Positions 40,944-50,777 of a DNA stretch of 64,000 bases are shown here, piece after piece (position 1 is the first letter of the stretch; every line of letters begins with the position of its first letter). The notes beneath the pieces are model-generated. The model saw only the letters and a program-made list of their open reading frames with translations, searched no databases and was not told the origin of the DNA. The stretch spans positions 186,001 to 250,000 of the forward strand of contig NZ_JAFCKJ010000003.1 of the NCBI RefSeq assembly GCF_018130465.1. The letters are read 5' to 3'. The position numbers and the translations under genes were made by a program. Source of the stretch: Bradyrhizobium canariense (lineage in GTDB: Bacteria; Pseudomonadota; Alphaproteobacteria; Rhizobiales; Xanthobacteraceae).

Positions 40944-42206
40944 ATGGCATTTCGTCTTTCTTCGTTTGGTCGCACCCGGTTCACCGCCGGAGCGTTGGCG
41001 CGCGGGCTGATCGCGACGGCTCTGGTGGCGGGCATTGGCTGGGGCGGGGCGCTCTACGCCGCCAACCAGAGCGTCCAGGGCGCCAAGAAAACAGACGATT
41101 CCGGCTTCGACGGCGACGCCCCGACCGCGATCCTGATCGAAGCCTCCAGCGGCAGCGTGCTGTTCGAGAAGAACGCCGACGAGCTGCGCGCCCCCTCCAG
41201 CATGATGAAGCTGATGACCGCGGAGGTCGTTTTCAACGCCATCAAGAAGGGCGACATCAAGCTGACCGACGAATACCGGATCAGTGAGAACGCCTGGCGC
41301 AGGGGCGGCGCCCCCTCCGGTGGCTCGACCATGTTTGCCGCGATCAACAGCAAGGTCTCGGTCGACGACCTCCTGCATGGGGCAATCATCCAGAGCGGCA
41401 ACGACGCCTGCATTGCGCTCGCCGAAGCCATGGCGGGCAACGAGCGGATTTTCGCCGCCGACTTCATGACCAAGCGTGCCCGCGAGCTTGGCCTGACGAA
41501 GTCGACCTTCGGCAATTCCAACGGCTTGCCCGACCCCGGCAACAAGATGACGGTGCGCGAGCTCGGCATCCTCGCCCGGCACATCATTCTCGACTTCCCC
41601 GAATTCTACAAACTGTTCGGCGAGAAGGAGTACACTTGGAACAAGATCCGCCAGCCCAACCGCAATCCGCTGCTCAATTCGATGGAAGGCGCCGACGGTC
41701 TGAAGACCGGCTACACCAAGGAAGGCGGCTACGGCATGGTCGGCTCGGCGGTGCAGAACGGCACGCGGCTCGTGGTCGTCGTCAACGGGCTGGAAGACCC
41801 CGAAGATCGTGCCACGGAAGCCAAGAAAATGCTGGAATGGGGCTTTCGCAATTTCGAGACCCGCACGCTGATCGCGGCCGATCAGCCCGTCGGCTACGCC
41901 AAGGTGTTCGGCGGCGAGAGCCGCTCGGTGAAACTGGTCGCCAAGACGCCCGTGAAGGTGATGGTGCACAAGAACGGCAGCGACAAGCTGATCGCGCGCG
42001 TCGTCTATAGCGGTCCGGTGCGCGCGCCGGTCGAGGCCGGCCAGAAGGTCGGGGTGGTGAGGGTCTGGCGCAGCGGCAACATCGCGGTGGAGACGCCGGT
42101 CTATGCCGCTGACGCGATCGGCACCGGCTCGACCATGCGGCGCGCAATCGACGGCGCCAGCGAGCTCGTGATCGGCATGTTCCGCGCGGGCGCCGAGAAG
42201 CTCTGA
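40944..42206 (+). CDS. D-alanyl-D-alanine carboxypeptidase (PBP5/6 type)
   Basis: A 420-residue periplasmic, membrane-anchored DD-peptidase that trims the terminal D-Ala of peptidoglycan pentapeptides. An N-terminal helix (21-41) acts as signal. The active-site motifs are SMMK (Ser86, Lys89), SGN (151-153) and KTG (254-256). A C-terminal beta-rich domain is followed by an amphipathic helix ending MFRAGAEKL, the usual membrane anchor. The start ATG 40944 is chosen over an in-frame TTG at 40938. First gene of an operon with tmk (2-base gap). Confidence 0.93.
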   Translation: MAFRLSSFGRTRFTAGALARGLIATALVAGIGWGGALYAANQSVQGAKKTDDSGFDGDAPTAILIEASSGSVLFEKNADELRAPSSMMKLMTAEVVFNAIKKGDIKLTDEYRISENAWRRGGAPSGGSTMFAAINSKVSVDDLLHGAIIQSGNDACIALAEAMAGNERIFAADFMTKRARELGLTKSTFGNSNGLPDPGNKMTVRELGILARHIILDFPEFYKLFGEKEYTWNKIRQPNRNPLLNSMEGADGLKTGYTKEGGYGMVGSAVQNGTRLVVVVNGLEDPEDRATEAKKMLEWGFRNFETRTLIAADQPVGYAKVFGGESRSVKLVAKTPVKVMVHKNGSDKLIARVVYSGPVRAPVEAGQKVGVVRVWRSGNIAVETPVYAADAIGTGSTMRRAIDGASELVIGMFRAGAEKL

Positions 42207-42208
42207 TC

Positions 42209-42895
42209 ATGAGTGAAAGCGCGGTAAAGTGGCCGTCCGGACGCGGACGCTTCGTCACCTTTGAAGGCGGCGAGGGGACGGGCAAGTCGACCCAGATCAA
42301 GAAGCTCGCCGACCGTCTCAAGGCGGCAAGGATGCGCATCCTCGTCACGCGCGAGCCGGGCGGCTCGCCGGGCGCCGAGATCATGCGGCATCTGGTGCTG
42401 TCAGGCATGGGCAAGCTGCTGGGACCTGAGGCCGAGACGCTGCTGTTCGCGGCCGCCCGCGACGACCATGTTCGCACCCTGATCCAGCCCGCGCTCAACC
42501 AGGGCACCTGGGTGCTGTGCGACCGCTTCGCCGACTCGACGCGGGCGTACCAGGGCAGCCTCGGCCGCGTGCCGGCGGCGCTGATCAACGCAATGCAGCG
42601 GGTCACGATCGGCGATCTCAAGCCGGACCTCACCATCATCCTCGACTTGCCGGTCGAGATCGGCTTGCAGCGCGCGGCCGCACGCCGCGGCAGCGGCACG
42701 CCGGACAGGTTCGAGGCCGAGAAGCTCGGTTTCCATCAGGGCCTGCGCGAAGCCTATCGCAAGATCGCGGCGGACGATCCCGCGCGCTGCGTGCTGATCG
42801 ACGCCAATTCCGATCCCGATACGGTTGCCGGACGCGTCTGGACCGCGCTGCGCGATCGCCTCCTGCCGACGCCGGCATCGGTGGTGTCGGTATGA
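42209..42895 (+). CDS. tmk: Thymidylate kinase
   Basis: A 228-residue kinase that phosphorylates dTMP to dTDP with ATP. The P-loop GGEGTGKST is at 20-28, the DRF motif near 104, and the LID segment RRGSGTPDRFEAEKLGFH near 159-176. The stop overlaps the holB start (ATGA at 42892-42895), and two bases separate it from the carboxypeptidase gene. Cytosolic; essential for DNA precursor supply. Confidence 0.96.
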   Translation: MSESAVKWPSGRGRFVTFEGGEGTGKSTQIKKLADRLKAARMRILVTREPGGSPGAEIMRHLVLSGMGKLLGPEAETLLFAAARDDHVRTLIQPALNQGTWVLCDRFADSTRAYQGSLGRVPAALINAMQRVTIGDLKPDLTIILDLPVEIGLQRAAARRGSGTPDRFEAEKLGFHQGLREAYRKIAADDPARCVLIDANSDPDTVAGRVWTALRDRLLPTPASVVSV

Positions 42896-43938
42896 GCCCG
42901 CGTCAGACCGAGCGCGAAACCGCCATTTCTCATCCGCGCGAGACGAGCCTTCTGTTCGGCCATCGCGAGGCCGAGACCGCGCTGCTTGTCGCCTATCGCA
43001 GCGGGCGCATCCCGCATGCCTGGTTGATTGGCGGGCCGCAAGGCATCGGCAAGGCGACGCTGGCGTATCGGATGGCGCGCTTCGTGCTTGCTCACGGGCA
43101 GCCGTCGGCGTCCGCCGTGCAGCGCGCCGAAGACCTCGCCATCAACCCGGACGATGCCGTGGCGCGGCAGGTTGCGGCGAGCTCGCATGGTGGCCTGCTG
43201 ACGCTGGAGCGCACCGCCAACGACCGTGGCGTGATGCGCACCGTGATCACCGTGGACGAGACGCGCGAGACGATCGGCTTCTTCGGCTCGACTGCAGCGG
43301 CCGAAGGCTGGCGTGTCTGCATCGTCGACACCGTCGACGAGCTCAATCCGAATGCCGCCAACGCGCTGCTGAAGATTCTCGAGGAACCGCCGCAGCAATC
43401 GCTGTTCCTGCTGGTGAGCCACGCGCCGGCGCGCGTGCTCGCCACAATCCAGTCGCGCTGCCGCAAGCTGCGCCTGCGCGCACTCGCAACCGACGATGTG
43501 ATTGGTGCAGCCGCCGCAGCCGCCGATCTCGACCCGAACGATCCGGCGTTGCGCGAAGCAGCGGAGGTCTCCGAGGGCAGCGTCGCGCGGACGCTGACGC
43601 TGCTCGGCGGTGACGCCCTGAAGCTCCAGCAACGCACGGCCGCGCTGCTGGCGCGACTGCCGCAGGTCGATCCGCGCGAATTGCACACACTCGGCGATTC
43701 GCTTGGCACCAGCGACCGCGTTGCGCTTGCCGCCTTCATCGACGGTATCGATCGCTGGATCGCGGAACGCCTGCACGCCGACGAGGCCAATGCCAACCAG
43801 AACCTGCCGCGCCTTGCGCGCCTAGCTGAGGTATGGGAAAAGATCGTCCGCGCCGCGCGCGACACCGAAACCTACAATCTGGAGCGAAAGCCCTTGGTTT
43901 TCTCGGTGTTCGGCTGGCTGGCGGACGCAACGCGCTAG
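42892..43938 (+). CDS. holB: DNA polymerase III delta' subunit
   Basis: A 348-residue clamp-loader subunit. The ATPase-like fold shows [10 protein letters not shown] (P-loop remnant, about 47-56), [14 protein letters not shown] and the SRC motif (QSRCRKLRL) that serves as arginine finger in the clamp loader. The Cys-rich zinc module seen in some relatives is not apparent. It overlaps tmk by four bases and is followed 47 bases later by metG, so all are probably cotranscribed. Confidence 0.95.
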   Translation: MSPRQTERETAISHPRETSLLFGHREAETALLVAYRSGRIPHAWLIGGPQGIGKATLAYRMARFVLAHGQPSASAVQRAEDLAINPDDAVARQVAASSHGGLLTLERTANDRGVMRTVITVDETRETIGFFGSTAAAEGWRVCIVDTVDELNPNAANALLKILEEPPQQSLFLLVSHAPARVLATIQSRCRKLRLRALATDDVIGAAAAAADLDPNDPALREAAEVSEGSVARTLTLLGGDALKLQQRTAALLARLPQVDPRELHTLGDSLGTSDRVALAAFIDGIDRWIAERLHADEANANQNLPRLARLAEVWEKIVRAARDTETYNLERKPLVFSVFGWLADATR

Positions 43939-43985
43939 GCGCAGGTTCGTTTCCAAATTTCGAGAAGCCGGTAAAGGAATTCGTC

Positions 43986-45983
43986 GTGGCAGCGCGAGCT
44001 AAGAAAACCGCCAAAGGCAAGAGCAGCAAGAAGAAGGCTGCGAAGAAAGCCGCGAAGGCTGTGAAGGCGCAGGCGCGCAAGGTTGCCAAGAAGGTCAAGA
44101 AGACGAAGAAGGCCGCCGCCAAGAAGGGCGTGAAAAAAGGCGGTGCGAAGGCGACAAGAAGGACCGGCAAGAAGGCTGCGAAGAAACAGGTTGTCGCCGC
44201 AAGGAAGGTCTCAAAGCAAAAGGCCGCCAGCAAGCCAGCCAAGGCCCTTAGGAACAAGGCCCCAAAGAAGAACAAGGCTCCGGCGAAAAAAACGGCCAAG
44301 ACGGCAAAGGTGATTGCGCCTCCCGTGATCGCAGCACCGGCTCCTGTCGCCACGCCGCCGAAGGTTATCAAACCCAAGGCACCGCGCGCGCCGAAGCCCG
44401 TCGCCGCGCCGCAGGCCAACACGCCCGTGGCCGTCCCCGCGCGCGACAACGTCTTCTACATCACGACCGCGATCGCCTATCCCAACGGCAGTCCGCATAT
44501 CGGCCACGCCTATGAGGCGATTGCGACCGATACGCTGGCGCGCTTCGCGCGCCTCGACGGCAAGGACGTGTTCTTCCTGACCGGCACCGACGAGCACGGT
44601 CTGAAGATGATCCAGACCGCACAGAGCGAGGGCCTGACCCCGTCGGCGCTGGCGGCCCGCAATGCCGGCCGTTTCAAGGAGATGGACGAGCGCCTGAACG
44701 TGTCGTTCGACCGCTTCATCCGCACCACCGAGGAGCAGCATCATCGCTCCAGCCAGGAGATCTGGCGGCGCATGGAAGCGAACGGAGACATCTATGCCGA
44801 TACCTATGCCGGCTGGTATTCCGTGCGCGACGAAGCCTATTACGCCGAGGACGAGACGCGCCTGAATGACGACGGCGTGCGGCTCGGACCGCAGGGCACG
44901 CCGGTCGAATGGGTCGAGGAGAAGAGCTACTTCTTCCGCCTGTCGTCCTATCAGGACAAGCTGCTCAAGCTCTACGCGGATCGTCCCGATTTCATCGGGC
45001 CGGATTCCCGCAAGAACGAGGTGGTGAGCTTCGTCAAGGGCGGCCTGCGCGATCTCTCGATCTCGCGCACGACGTTCGACTGGGGCGTCAAGGTCCCCGG
45101 CGACGAAGAGCACGTGATGTATGTCTGGGTCGACGCGCTCACAAACTACATCACCGGCGTCGGCTTCCCCGACGAGAGCGACAAGAACTGGCGCTACTGG
45201 CCTGCCGACGTGCACATCATCGGCAAGGACATCATCCGCTTCCACGCGGTGTACTGGCCCGCGTTCCTGATGTCGGCCGGCATTCCCGTGCAGAAGCGGG
45301 TCTATGCGCATGGCTTCCTGTTCAACAGGGGCGAGAAGATGTCGAAGTCGGTCGGCAACGTGGTCGATCCCTTCAACCTCGCCGACCAGTACGGCGTCGA
45401 CCAGATGCGCTATTTCTTTCTGCGCGAGGTGCCGTTCGGCCAGGACGGCAACTACAATCACGAGGCCATCGTCGCGCGCATCAATGCCGATCTCGCCAAC
45501 GATCTCGGCAACCTCGCGCAGCGCTCGCTGTCGATGATCGCCAAGCAGCTCGGTGGCGTGCTCCCGGAGCCCGGCGAATTCAGCGACAACGACAAGGCGA
45601 TCCTGACGATGGCGGACGGCATGCTCGCCGCGTCACGCGAGGCGATGGCGAGCCAGCAGATCCATCACTGGCTCAATGCCGTGTGGGCCGTGGTCGCGGA
45701 AGCCAACCGCTATTTCGCGGGCGAAGCGCCGTGGGCGCTCGCCAAGACCGATCCTGTCAGGCAGAGAACGGTGCTCTACGTTACCGCCGAAGTCGTGCGC
45801 CAGATCGCGATCCTGGCCCAACCGGTGATGCCGACGGCCTCGGGATTGCTGTTGAACAGCCTCGGCGTCCCCGAGTCCGAGCGCAACTTCGTCATGCTCG
45901 GCGGCGCCAGGCGCATCGCGCCGGGATCGACGCTGCCGGCGCCGACACCGGCGTTTCCGCGCTACATCGAGCCGGCGGCGTAA
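43986..45983 (+). CDS. metG: Methionyl-tRNA synthetase with a Lys/Ala-rich N-terminal extension
   Basis: 665 residues from GTG 43986 (AAAGGAAT upstream). Residues 1-110 are a histone-H1-like stretch of Lys/Ala ([17 protein letters not shown] and so on), 110-153 are Pro/Ala-rich, and the enzyme proper begins near 154 with [15 protein letters not shown]. The catalytic core has PHIGH (the HIGH motif), GTDEHG and EKMSKS. No CxxC zinc knuckles are visible, as in short-type MetRS. It charges tRNA-Met in the cytosol. The extension could bind tRNA or other nucleic acid through charge; that is inference. It is in frame with no better start after the basic tract. Confidence 0.94.
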   Translation: MAARAKKTAKGKSSKKKAAKKAAKAVKAQARKVAKKVKKTKKAAAKKGVKKGGAKATRRTGKKAAKKQVVAARKVSKQKAASKPAKALRNKAPKKNKAPAKKTAKTAKVIAPPVIAAPAPVATPPKVIKPKAPRAPKPVAAPQANTPVAVPARDNVFYITTAIAYPNGSPHIGHAYEAIATDTLARFARLDGKDVFFLTGTDEHGLKMIQTAQSEGLTPSALAARNAGRFKEMDERLNVSFDRFIRTTEEQHHRSSQEIWRRMEANGDIYADTYAGWYSVRDEAYYAEDETRLNDDGVRLGPQGTPVEWVEEKSYFFRLSSYQDKLLKLYADRPDFIGPDSRKNEVVSFVKGGLRDLSISRTTFDWGVKVPGDEEHVMYVWVDALTNYITGVGFPDESDKNWRYWPADVHIIGKDIIRFHAVYWPAFLMSAGIPVQKRVYAHGFLFNRGEKMSKSVGNVVDPFNLADQYGVDQMRYFFLREVPFGQDGNYNHEAIVARINADLANDLGNLAQRSLSMIAKQLGGVLPEPGEFSDNDKAILTMADGMLAASREAMASQQIHHWLNAVWAVVAEANRYFAGEAPWALAKTDPVRQRTVLYVTAEVVRQIAILAQPVMPTASGLLLNSLGVPESERNFVMLGGARRIAPGSTLPAPTPAFPRYIEPAA

Positions 45984-45995
45984 GGCGCTCGCGCG

Positions 45996-46772
45996 ATGCT
46001 GGTCGACAGCCACTGCCATTTGGATTTTCCGGACTTTGCGGAAGATCTCGACGGGATCGTGTCGCGCGCGCGAGCGGCCGGCATCGGCCGCATGGTCACG
46101 ATCTCGACGCGGGTGAGAAAGCTGAACCAGCTTTTGGCCATCGCCGAGCGCTACGACGACGTCTATTGCTCGGTCGGCACCCATCCGCATAACGCGGATG
46201 AGGAAGACGGCATCGCGCCGGACGAGCTGATCGCGCTGACGCAGCATCCCAAGGTCGTCGCGCTCGGCGAAGCCGGGCTCGACTATTTCTATGACAACGG
46301 CTCGCCGGAGGCGCAGGCGAGGGGCTTTCGTGCCCACATCGCCGCCGCCCGCGCCACCGGCTTGCCGCTGGTGATCCACACCCGCGAGGCGGACGAGGAT
46401 TGCGGTCGCATCCTGGAAGAGGAAGCTACGAAGGGATCGTTTCGCGCGGTGTTGCATTGTTACACCGGCGGGCGCGAATTGGCGTTGAAGGCGGTGTCGC
46501 TCGGGCTCTATATCGGTTTCACGGGCATCCTGACCTTCAAGAAATCCGAGGCCTTGCGCGCGCTTGCGGCCGAACTGCCGTCCGACCGTATTCTGGTTGA
46601 AACGGACTCGCCCTACCTTGCGCCCGGCAAGTTCCGGGGCAAGCGCAACGAACCGGCCTATGTGGTCGAAGTCGCAAAAGTGCTGGCCGAAACACGTGGC
46701 GTGTCGTTCGACGAGATCTCGCGCCAGACCAGCGAAAACTTCTTTCGCCTGTTCTCCAGGGTGAAAGCTTAG
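45996..46772 (+). CDS. tatD: TatD family metal-dependent nuclease
   Basis: 258 residues with a TIM-barrel metallohydrolase fold. Metal ligands are visible as DSHCHLD (His6, His8), GEAGLDYFYD, VIHTREAD, LHCYTGG and ETDSPYLAPG. Family members act as 3'-5' DNases or D-aminoacyl-related hydrolases. Starts 12 bases after metG and is followed 13 bases later by a metallo-beta-lactamase fold gene, in one operon. Confidence 0.94.
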   Translation: MLVDSHCHLDFPDFAEDLDGIVSRARAAGIGRMVTISTRVRKLNQLLAIAERYDDVYCSVGTHPHNADEEDGIAPDELIALTQHPKVVALGEAGLDYFYDNGSPEAQARGFRAHIAAARATGLPLVIHTREADEDCGRILEEEATKGSFRAVLHCYTGGRELALKAVSLGLYIGFTGILTFKKSEALRALAAELPSDRILVETDSPYLAPGKFRGKRNEPAYVVEVAKVLAETRGVSFDEISRQTSENFFRLFSRVKA

Positions 46773-46785
46773 AACTGGGGGCCGC

Positions 46786-47583
46786 ATGACGCTGACGCTG
46801 ACGATCCTGGGCTGCGGCTCCTCCGCTGGCGTGCCGCGCCCGGCACTCGGCTGGGGCGCCTGCGATCCCAACAATCCCAAGAACCGCCGCCGCCGCTGTT
46901 CGCTGCTGGTCGAGCAGACATCGGGCGACGGCACCACGCGTATCGTGATCGACACCTCGCCTGACCTGCGCGAGCAATTGCTCTCGACCAATGTCGACCA
47001 CATCGATGCAGTGTTCCTGACCCACGAGCACGCCGACCAGACCCACGGCATGGACGATCTGCGTTCGGTCGTGATGCACATGCGCCGGCGGATTCCGACC
47101 TATCTCAATCAGTCGACTGCGAACGACATCATGTCGCGGTTCTCCTATTGCTTCGTCTCGCCGGAGGGCAGCGACTATCCGCCGATCCTGACGGGGCATT
47201 CGATCGAGGCCGGTGAAAGCCAGACCATCCTGGGGAAGGGCGGCGCAGTGACGATGACCGCCTTCCTGGTGCAGCACGGCAACATTCCCGCGCTCGGCTA
47301 TCGCATCGGCGATGCCGCCTACACACCCGACCTCAACGACATCCCGCGCGAGAGCTGGGGTGCACTGGAAAATCTGGATCTCTGGATCGTCGATGGCCTG
47401 CGCTACACCAGCCATGTCAGCCATTTCAGCATCAACGACGCGTTGTCCTGGATCGAGCGCTTCAAGCCGAAGCGCGCCGTCATCACCAACATGACCGCCG
47501 ACGTCGATTACGAGGTGATCCGCCAGTCGCTGCCGGCGGGCGTGGTGCCCGCGTATGACGGGCTGCGGCTGGAGACGCGCTGA
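46786..47583 (+). CDS. Metallo-beta-lactamase fold hydrolase, PhnP-like
   Basis: 265 residues. The metal-binding signature THEHADQTHG (HxHxDH, about residues 79-88) and the later His residues VQHGNIPALGYR and HVSHFS fit the PhnP/RNase Z-like phosphodiesterase branch. LGCGSSAGVPRPALGWGACD at the N-terminus is also family-typical. It probably cleaves cyclic phosphodiesters; the exact substrate is unknown. Last gene of the operon beginning with the carboxypeptidase. Confidence 0.92.
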   Translation: MTLTLTILGCGSSAGVPRPALGWGACDPNNPKNRRRRCSLLVEQTSGDGTTRIVIDTSPDLREQLLSTNVDHIDAVFLTHEHADQTHGMDDLRSVVMHMRRRIPTYLNQSTANDIMSRFSYCFVSPEGSDYPPILTGHSIEAGESQTILGKGGAVTMTAFLVQHGNIPALGYRIGDAAYTPDLNDIPRESWGALENLDLWIVDGLRYTSHVSHFSINDALSWIERFKPKRAVITNMTADVDYEVIRQSLPAGVVPAYDGLRLETR

Positions 47584-47764
47584 ACCTGCGGTGGTCATTC
47601 CGGCACAGGCCGGCATACTCCTTGCTTGCGCCGGCCCCATCATGTTGATCTAACGTCTGAAAGACAGGCGCTGGGGCAGGGGCGATATTCATGCAGGACT
47701 GGCGCGCGATGTGCCGTCTCCGGGACCGTTTGAGCCGGGACCGTTTGAATCGCCTCGTGTGAGG

Positions 47765-48358
47765 ATGGGGATCGCGTTGGCAGGGGACGATGTAACGAAC
47801 CGGGGACTGGTGCGGCGCGCGCTGGATCTCCTTTATCTCGGTGCGGGCTACGCCGCCGGCGTCTTCATGGTTGCGATCTTCGCGATCATGATGATCATGT
47901 CGGTCGGGCGCCAGTTTGCGATCAACATTCCCGCCGGCGATGACTTCGCCTCCTGGTGCATGGCCGCGATGGCTTTCCTCGGCCTCGCTCACACCTTCAA
48001 GCGCGGAGAGATGATCCGCGTCGGCCTGCTACTGGAGCGCCTGCACGGGCGCACCAAGCAGGTTGCGGAGGTCGTGGCGCTCGGTATTGCCACCTCTTTC
48101 ATCCTCTATTTCACCCGGCATGCCGTGCAGATGACCTACGATTCCTGGCGCTTCAACGACGTGGCGCAGGGCGTCGTCGCGCTTCCGCTGTGGATTCCGC
48201 AGCTCGGGTTTGCCGGCGGACTTGTGATCCTGTCGATCGCGCTCATTGATGAAATGGTCAGTGTTGTCGGCGGCAACCGGCCGAGCTACGAGAAGGGCTC
48301 GCCGGACGAGACACCGGACGAATTCATCGAACGCATCTCGCAGGGCGGCGGAGGTTGA
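47765..48358 (+). CDS. TRAP transporter small permease (DctQ type)
   Basis: About 197 residues with four membrane helices. The family pattern is present: first helix GYAAGVFMVAIFAIMMIMSVGRQF, then GDDFASWCMAAMAFLGLAHTFKRGEMIRV. It forms the small membrane subunit of a sodium- or proton-driven organic-acid importer. The start is uncertain: in-frame GTG 47711, ATG 47765 or TTG 47777. A GGAGG overlapping its stop serves the next gene, which starts 2 bases later. Confidence 0.88.
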   Translation: MGIALAGDDVTNRGLVRRALDLLYLGAGYAAGVFMVAIFAIMMIMSVGRQFAINIPAGDDFASWCMAAMAFLGLAHTFKRGEMIRVGLLLERLHGRTKQVAEVVALGIATSFILYFTRHAVQMTYDSWRFNDVAQGVVALPLWIPQLGFAGGLVILSIALIDEMVSVVGGNRPSYEKGSPDETPDEFIERISQGGGG

Positions 48359-48360
48359 CG

Positions 48361-49674
48361 ATGGCCAATCTCGGCATGATCGAGCTGTCGTTCGTCCTGC
48401 TCGGCGTCATGATCCTGCTGCTGGGAAGCGGCGTCTGGATCGCGGTCTCGCTCGGCCTCGTCGGATTCGTGGCGATGGCGCTGACCACGAGTCTGCCGCT
48501 CGGCGCGGTGCTCGCTACCACGACCTGGAGCGCCAGCTCGTCGTGGACGCTGGCCGCGCTGCCGCTGTTCATCTGGATGGGCGAGATCCTCTTCCGCACC
48601 AAATTATCCGAGGAGATGTTTCGGGGCCTGTCGCCCTGGGTTCAATGGCTGCCGGGGCGCCTCACTCATGTCAACGTGATCGGCTGCGGCATCTTCGCGG
48701 CGGTGTCGGGCTCGTCGGCGGCGACCTGTGCGACCATCGGCAAGATCGCGCTGCCCGAACTGGACAAGCGCGGCTACGACAAGGGCTTGAGTCTCGGCTC
48801 GCTCGCGGGCTCCGGCACGCTCGGACTCCTGATCCCGCCGTCGATCCCGATGGTGGTCTATGCGGTCACGGCGAATGTCTCCGTGCTTCAGGTCTTCCTC
48901 GGCGGTTTTCTGCCGGGGGTGCTCGTGATGGTGCTTTATTCCGGCTACATCATCATCTGGTCGCTGCTGAACCCGAAGAAGATTCCGCCGCGCGATCCTC
49001 CGATGCCGTTTCGCCAGAAGCTGCGCGAGTCGGCCAGGCTTGCGCCCTGCCTGTTGCTGATCCTGGCGGTCTTCCTCTCGCTCGTGCTCGGCTTTGCGAC
49101 GGCGACGGAATGCGCCGCGTGGGGCGTCACGGGCGCGCTGCTGCTGGCGTGGTGGAGCGGCACGCTCACGCGCAGGAACTTCCTCGAAAGCATCATGAGC
49201 GCGACGCGCCTGACCTGCATGATCATGCTGATCCTGGCGGGCGCGGCCTACACCACGGCTGCGATGGCCTATACGGGCATTCCCGCGGCACTCGCCACCT
49301 GGGTCCAGGGCCAACAGCTCACGCCGGGCATGCTCGCGCTGTATCTGAGCATCATGTACATCATCCTCGGCTGCCTGATCGACGGCATCTCGATGATCGT
49401 CCTCACCGCCGTGATCGTGCTGCCGATGGTCAAGCAGGCCGGTCTCGACCTGGTCTGGTTCGGCGTCTATCTCATCATTCACGTCGAGATGGCGCAGATC
49501 ACGCCGCCGGTGGGTTTCAATCTGTTCGTGCTCCAGAACATGAGCGGGCGCGACACTTTCACTGTTGCGCGGGCGGCATTCCCGTTCTTTGTCCTCCTGC
49601 TGGTCGCCGTGTTCATCATCACGGAGTATCCGCAGATCGTTCTGTTTCTGCCCAAGCTCGCTTTCCCCGACTGA
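48361..49674 (+). CDS. TRAP transporter large permease (DctM type)
   Basis: A 437-residue inner-membrane protein with about 12 helices. Typical features are SGSSAATCATIGKIALPEL and, in the second half, GCLIDGISMIVLTAVIVLP and HVEMAQITPPVGFNLFVLQ. It forms the transport channel together with the small permease and receives substrate from the binding protein encoded 38 bases downstream. Confidence 0.93.
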   Translation: MANLGMIELSFVLLGVMILLLGSGVWIAVSLGLVGFVAMALTTSLPLGAVLATTTWSASSSWTLAALPLFIWMGEILFRTKLSEEMFRGLSPWVQWLPGRLTHVNVIGCGIFAAVSGSSAATCATIGKIALPELDKRGYDKGLSLGSLAGSGTLGLLIPPSIPMVVYAVTANVSVLQVFLGGFLPGVLVMVLYSGYIIIWSLLNPKKIPPRDPPMPFRQKLRESARLAPCLLLILAVFLSLVLGFATATECAAWGVTGALLLAWWSGTLTRRNFLESIMSATRLTCMIMLILAGAAYTTAAMAYTGIPAALATWVQGQQLTPGMLALYLSIMYIILGCLIDGISMIVLTAVIVLPMVKQAGLDLVWFGVYLIIHVEMAQITPPVGFNLFVLQNMSGRDTFTVARAAFPFFVLLLVAVFIITEYPQIVLFLPKLAFPD

Positions 49675-49712
49675 TCGCGCCAAATTTCAAATTGACCGTG
49701 AGGAGAAGTCCG

Positions 49713-50690
49713 ATGAAGTCTCGTCTTGCCCGTGCAGGCCTGATAGCCGGCGTCATGCTGGCCGCGACACCCGCTTTGGCTCAGACCAAATGGAATCTGC
49801 CGGCAGCGTATCCGGCCGACAATCCGCACTCGGAAAATCTGGTCGCATTCGCCAAGGACGTCGAAGCCGCCACGTCCGGAAAGCTCCAGATCACGGTTCA
49901 TCCCGGCGCTTCGTTGTTCAAGGCACCCGATATCAAGCGCGCGGTGATGACCGGGCAGGCGCAGATGGGCGAAGTATTGCTGTCGATCCACGAGAACGAG
50001 GATCCGGTATTCGGGGTCGACGTCGTGCCGTTTCTGGCGACCAGCTTCCCGGATGCAATGAAGCTGTATCAGGCGTCGAAGCCGTTGATCGCCAAGAAGC
50101 TCGATGCGCAGGGTCTCAAGCTCCTGTTCGTCGTGCCGTGGGCGCCGCAGGGCGTCTATGTCGGCAAGCCGCTTGCGACGATCGAAGACATGAAGGGCCT
50201 GAAATGGCGGGCCTATAACGTTGGAACCGCGCGCATTGGCGAGCTGGTCGGCGCACAGTCCGTCACCATCCAGGCCGCCGAGCTGCCGCAGGCACTTGCG
50301 ACCGGCGTCGTGAACTCCTTCATGTCGTCGGGCGGCACGGGCTACGATGCGAAGGCATGGGAGTCGCTGAAGTACTTCTATGACGTGCAAGCCTGGATCC
50401 CGAAAGACTACACCTTCGTCAACAAGGCCGCGTTCGACGCGCTCGACAAGCCGACCCAGGAGGCCATCCTCAAGGCCGCCGCGACCGCGGAAACGCGCGG
50501 CTGGAAGGCCTGGGAGGACAAAAGCACCTGGTACATCGATCAGCTCAAGGCCAAGGGCATGACTGTCGAGCCGCCGACCCCCGCGCTCAAGGCCGGCTTC
50601 CAGAAGATCGGCGAACAGCTCACCGCCGACTGGCTCAAGAAGGCAGGGCCCGACGGCCAGGCGCTGATTGACGCCTACAAGAAGATGTGA
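49713..50690 (+). CDS. TRAP transporter substrate-binding protein (DctP type)
   Basis: A 325-residue periplasmic binding protein with a Sec signal (MKSRLARAGLIAGVMLAATPALA). The mature start, QTKWNLPAAYPADNPHSEN, and the RAYNVGTARIGELVGAQ and NSFMSSGGTGYD regions are family-typical; the conserved Arg that clamps a carboxylate probably lies in KWRAYN. GAGGAG precedes ATG 49713. A carboxylic acid is the likely ligand; its identity is not readable. Confidence 0.92.
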   Translation: MKSRLARAGLIAGVMLAATPALAQTKWNLPAAYPADNPHSENLVAFAKDVEAATSGKLQITVHPGASLFKAPDIKRAVMTGQAQMGEVLLSIHENEDPVFGVDVVPFLATSFPDAMKLYQASKPLIAKKLDAQGLKLLFVVPWAPQGVYVGKPLATIEDMKGLKWRAYNVGTARIGELVGAQSVTIQAAELPQALATGVVNSFMSSGGTGYDAKAWESLKYFYDVQAWIPKDYTFVNKAAFDALDKPTQEAILKAAATAETRGWKAWEDKSTWYIDQLKAKGMTVEPPTPALKAGFQKIGEQLTADWLKKAGPDGQALIDAYKKM

Positions 50691-50777
50691 GGACGACGGG
50701 CCTCGGCGAACCCGAGTCGCCAAAACTGCGCAACGACTTCGCGGCGACATCCAACCGCCGCGGAGGTCGAGCCAAGC

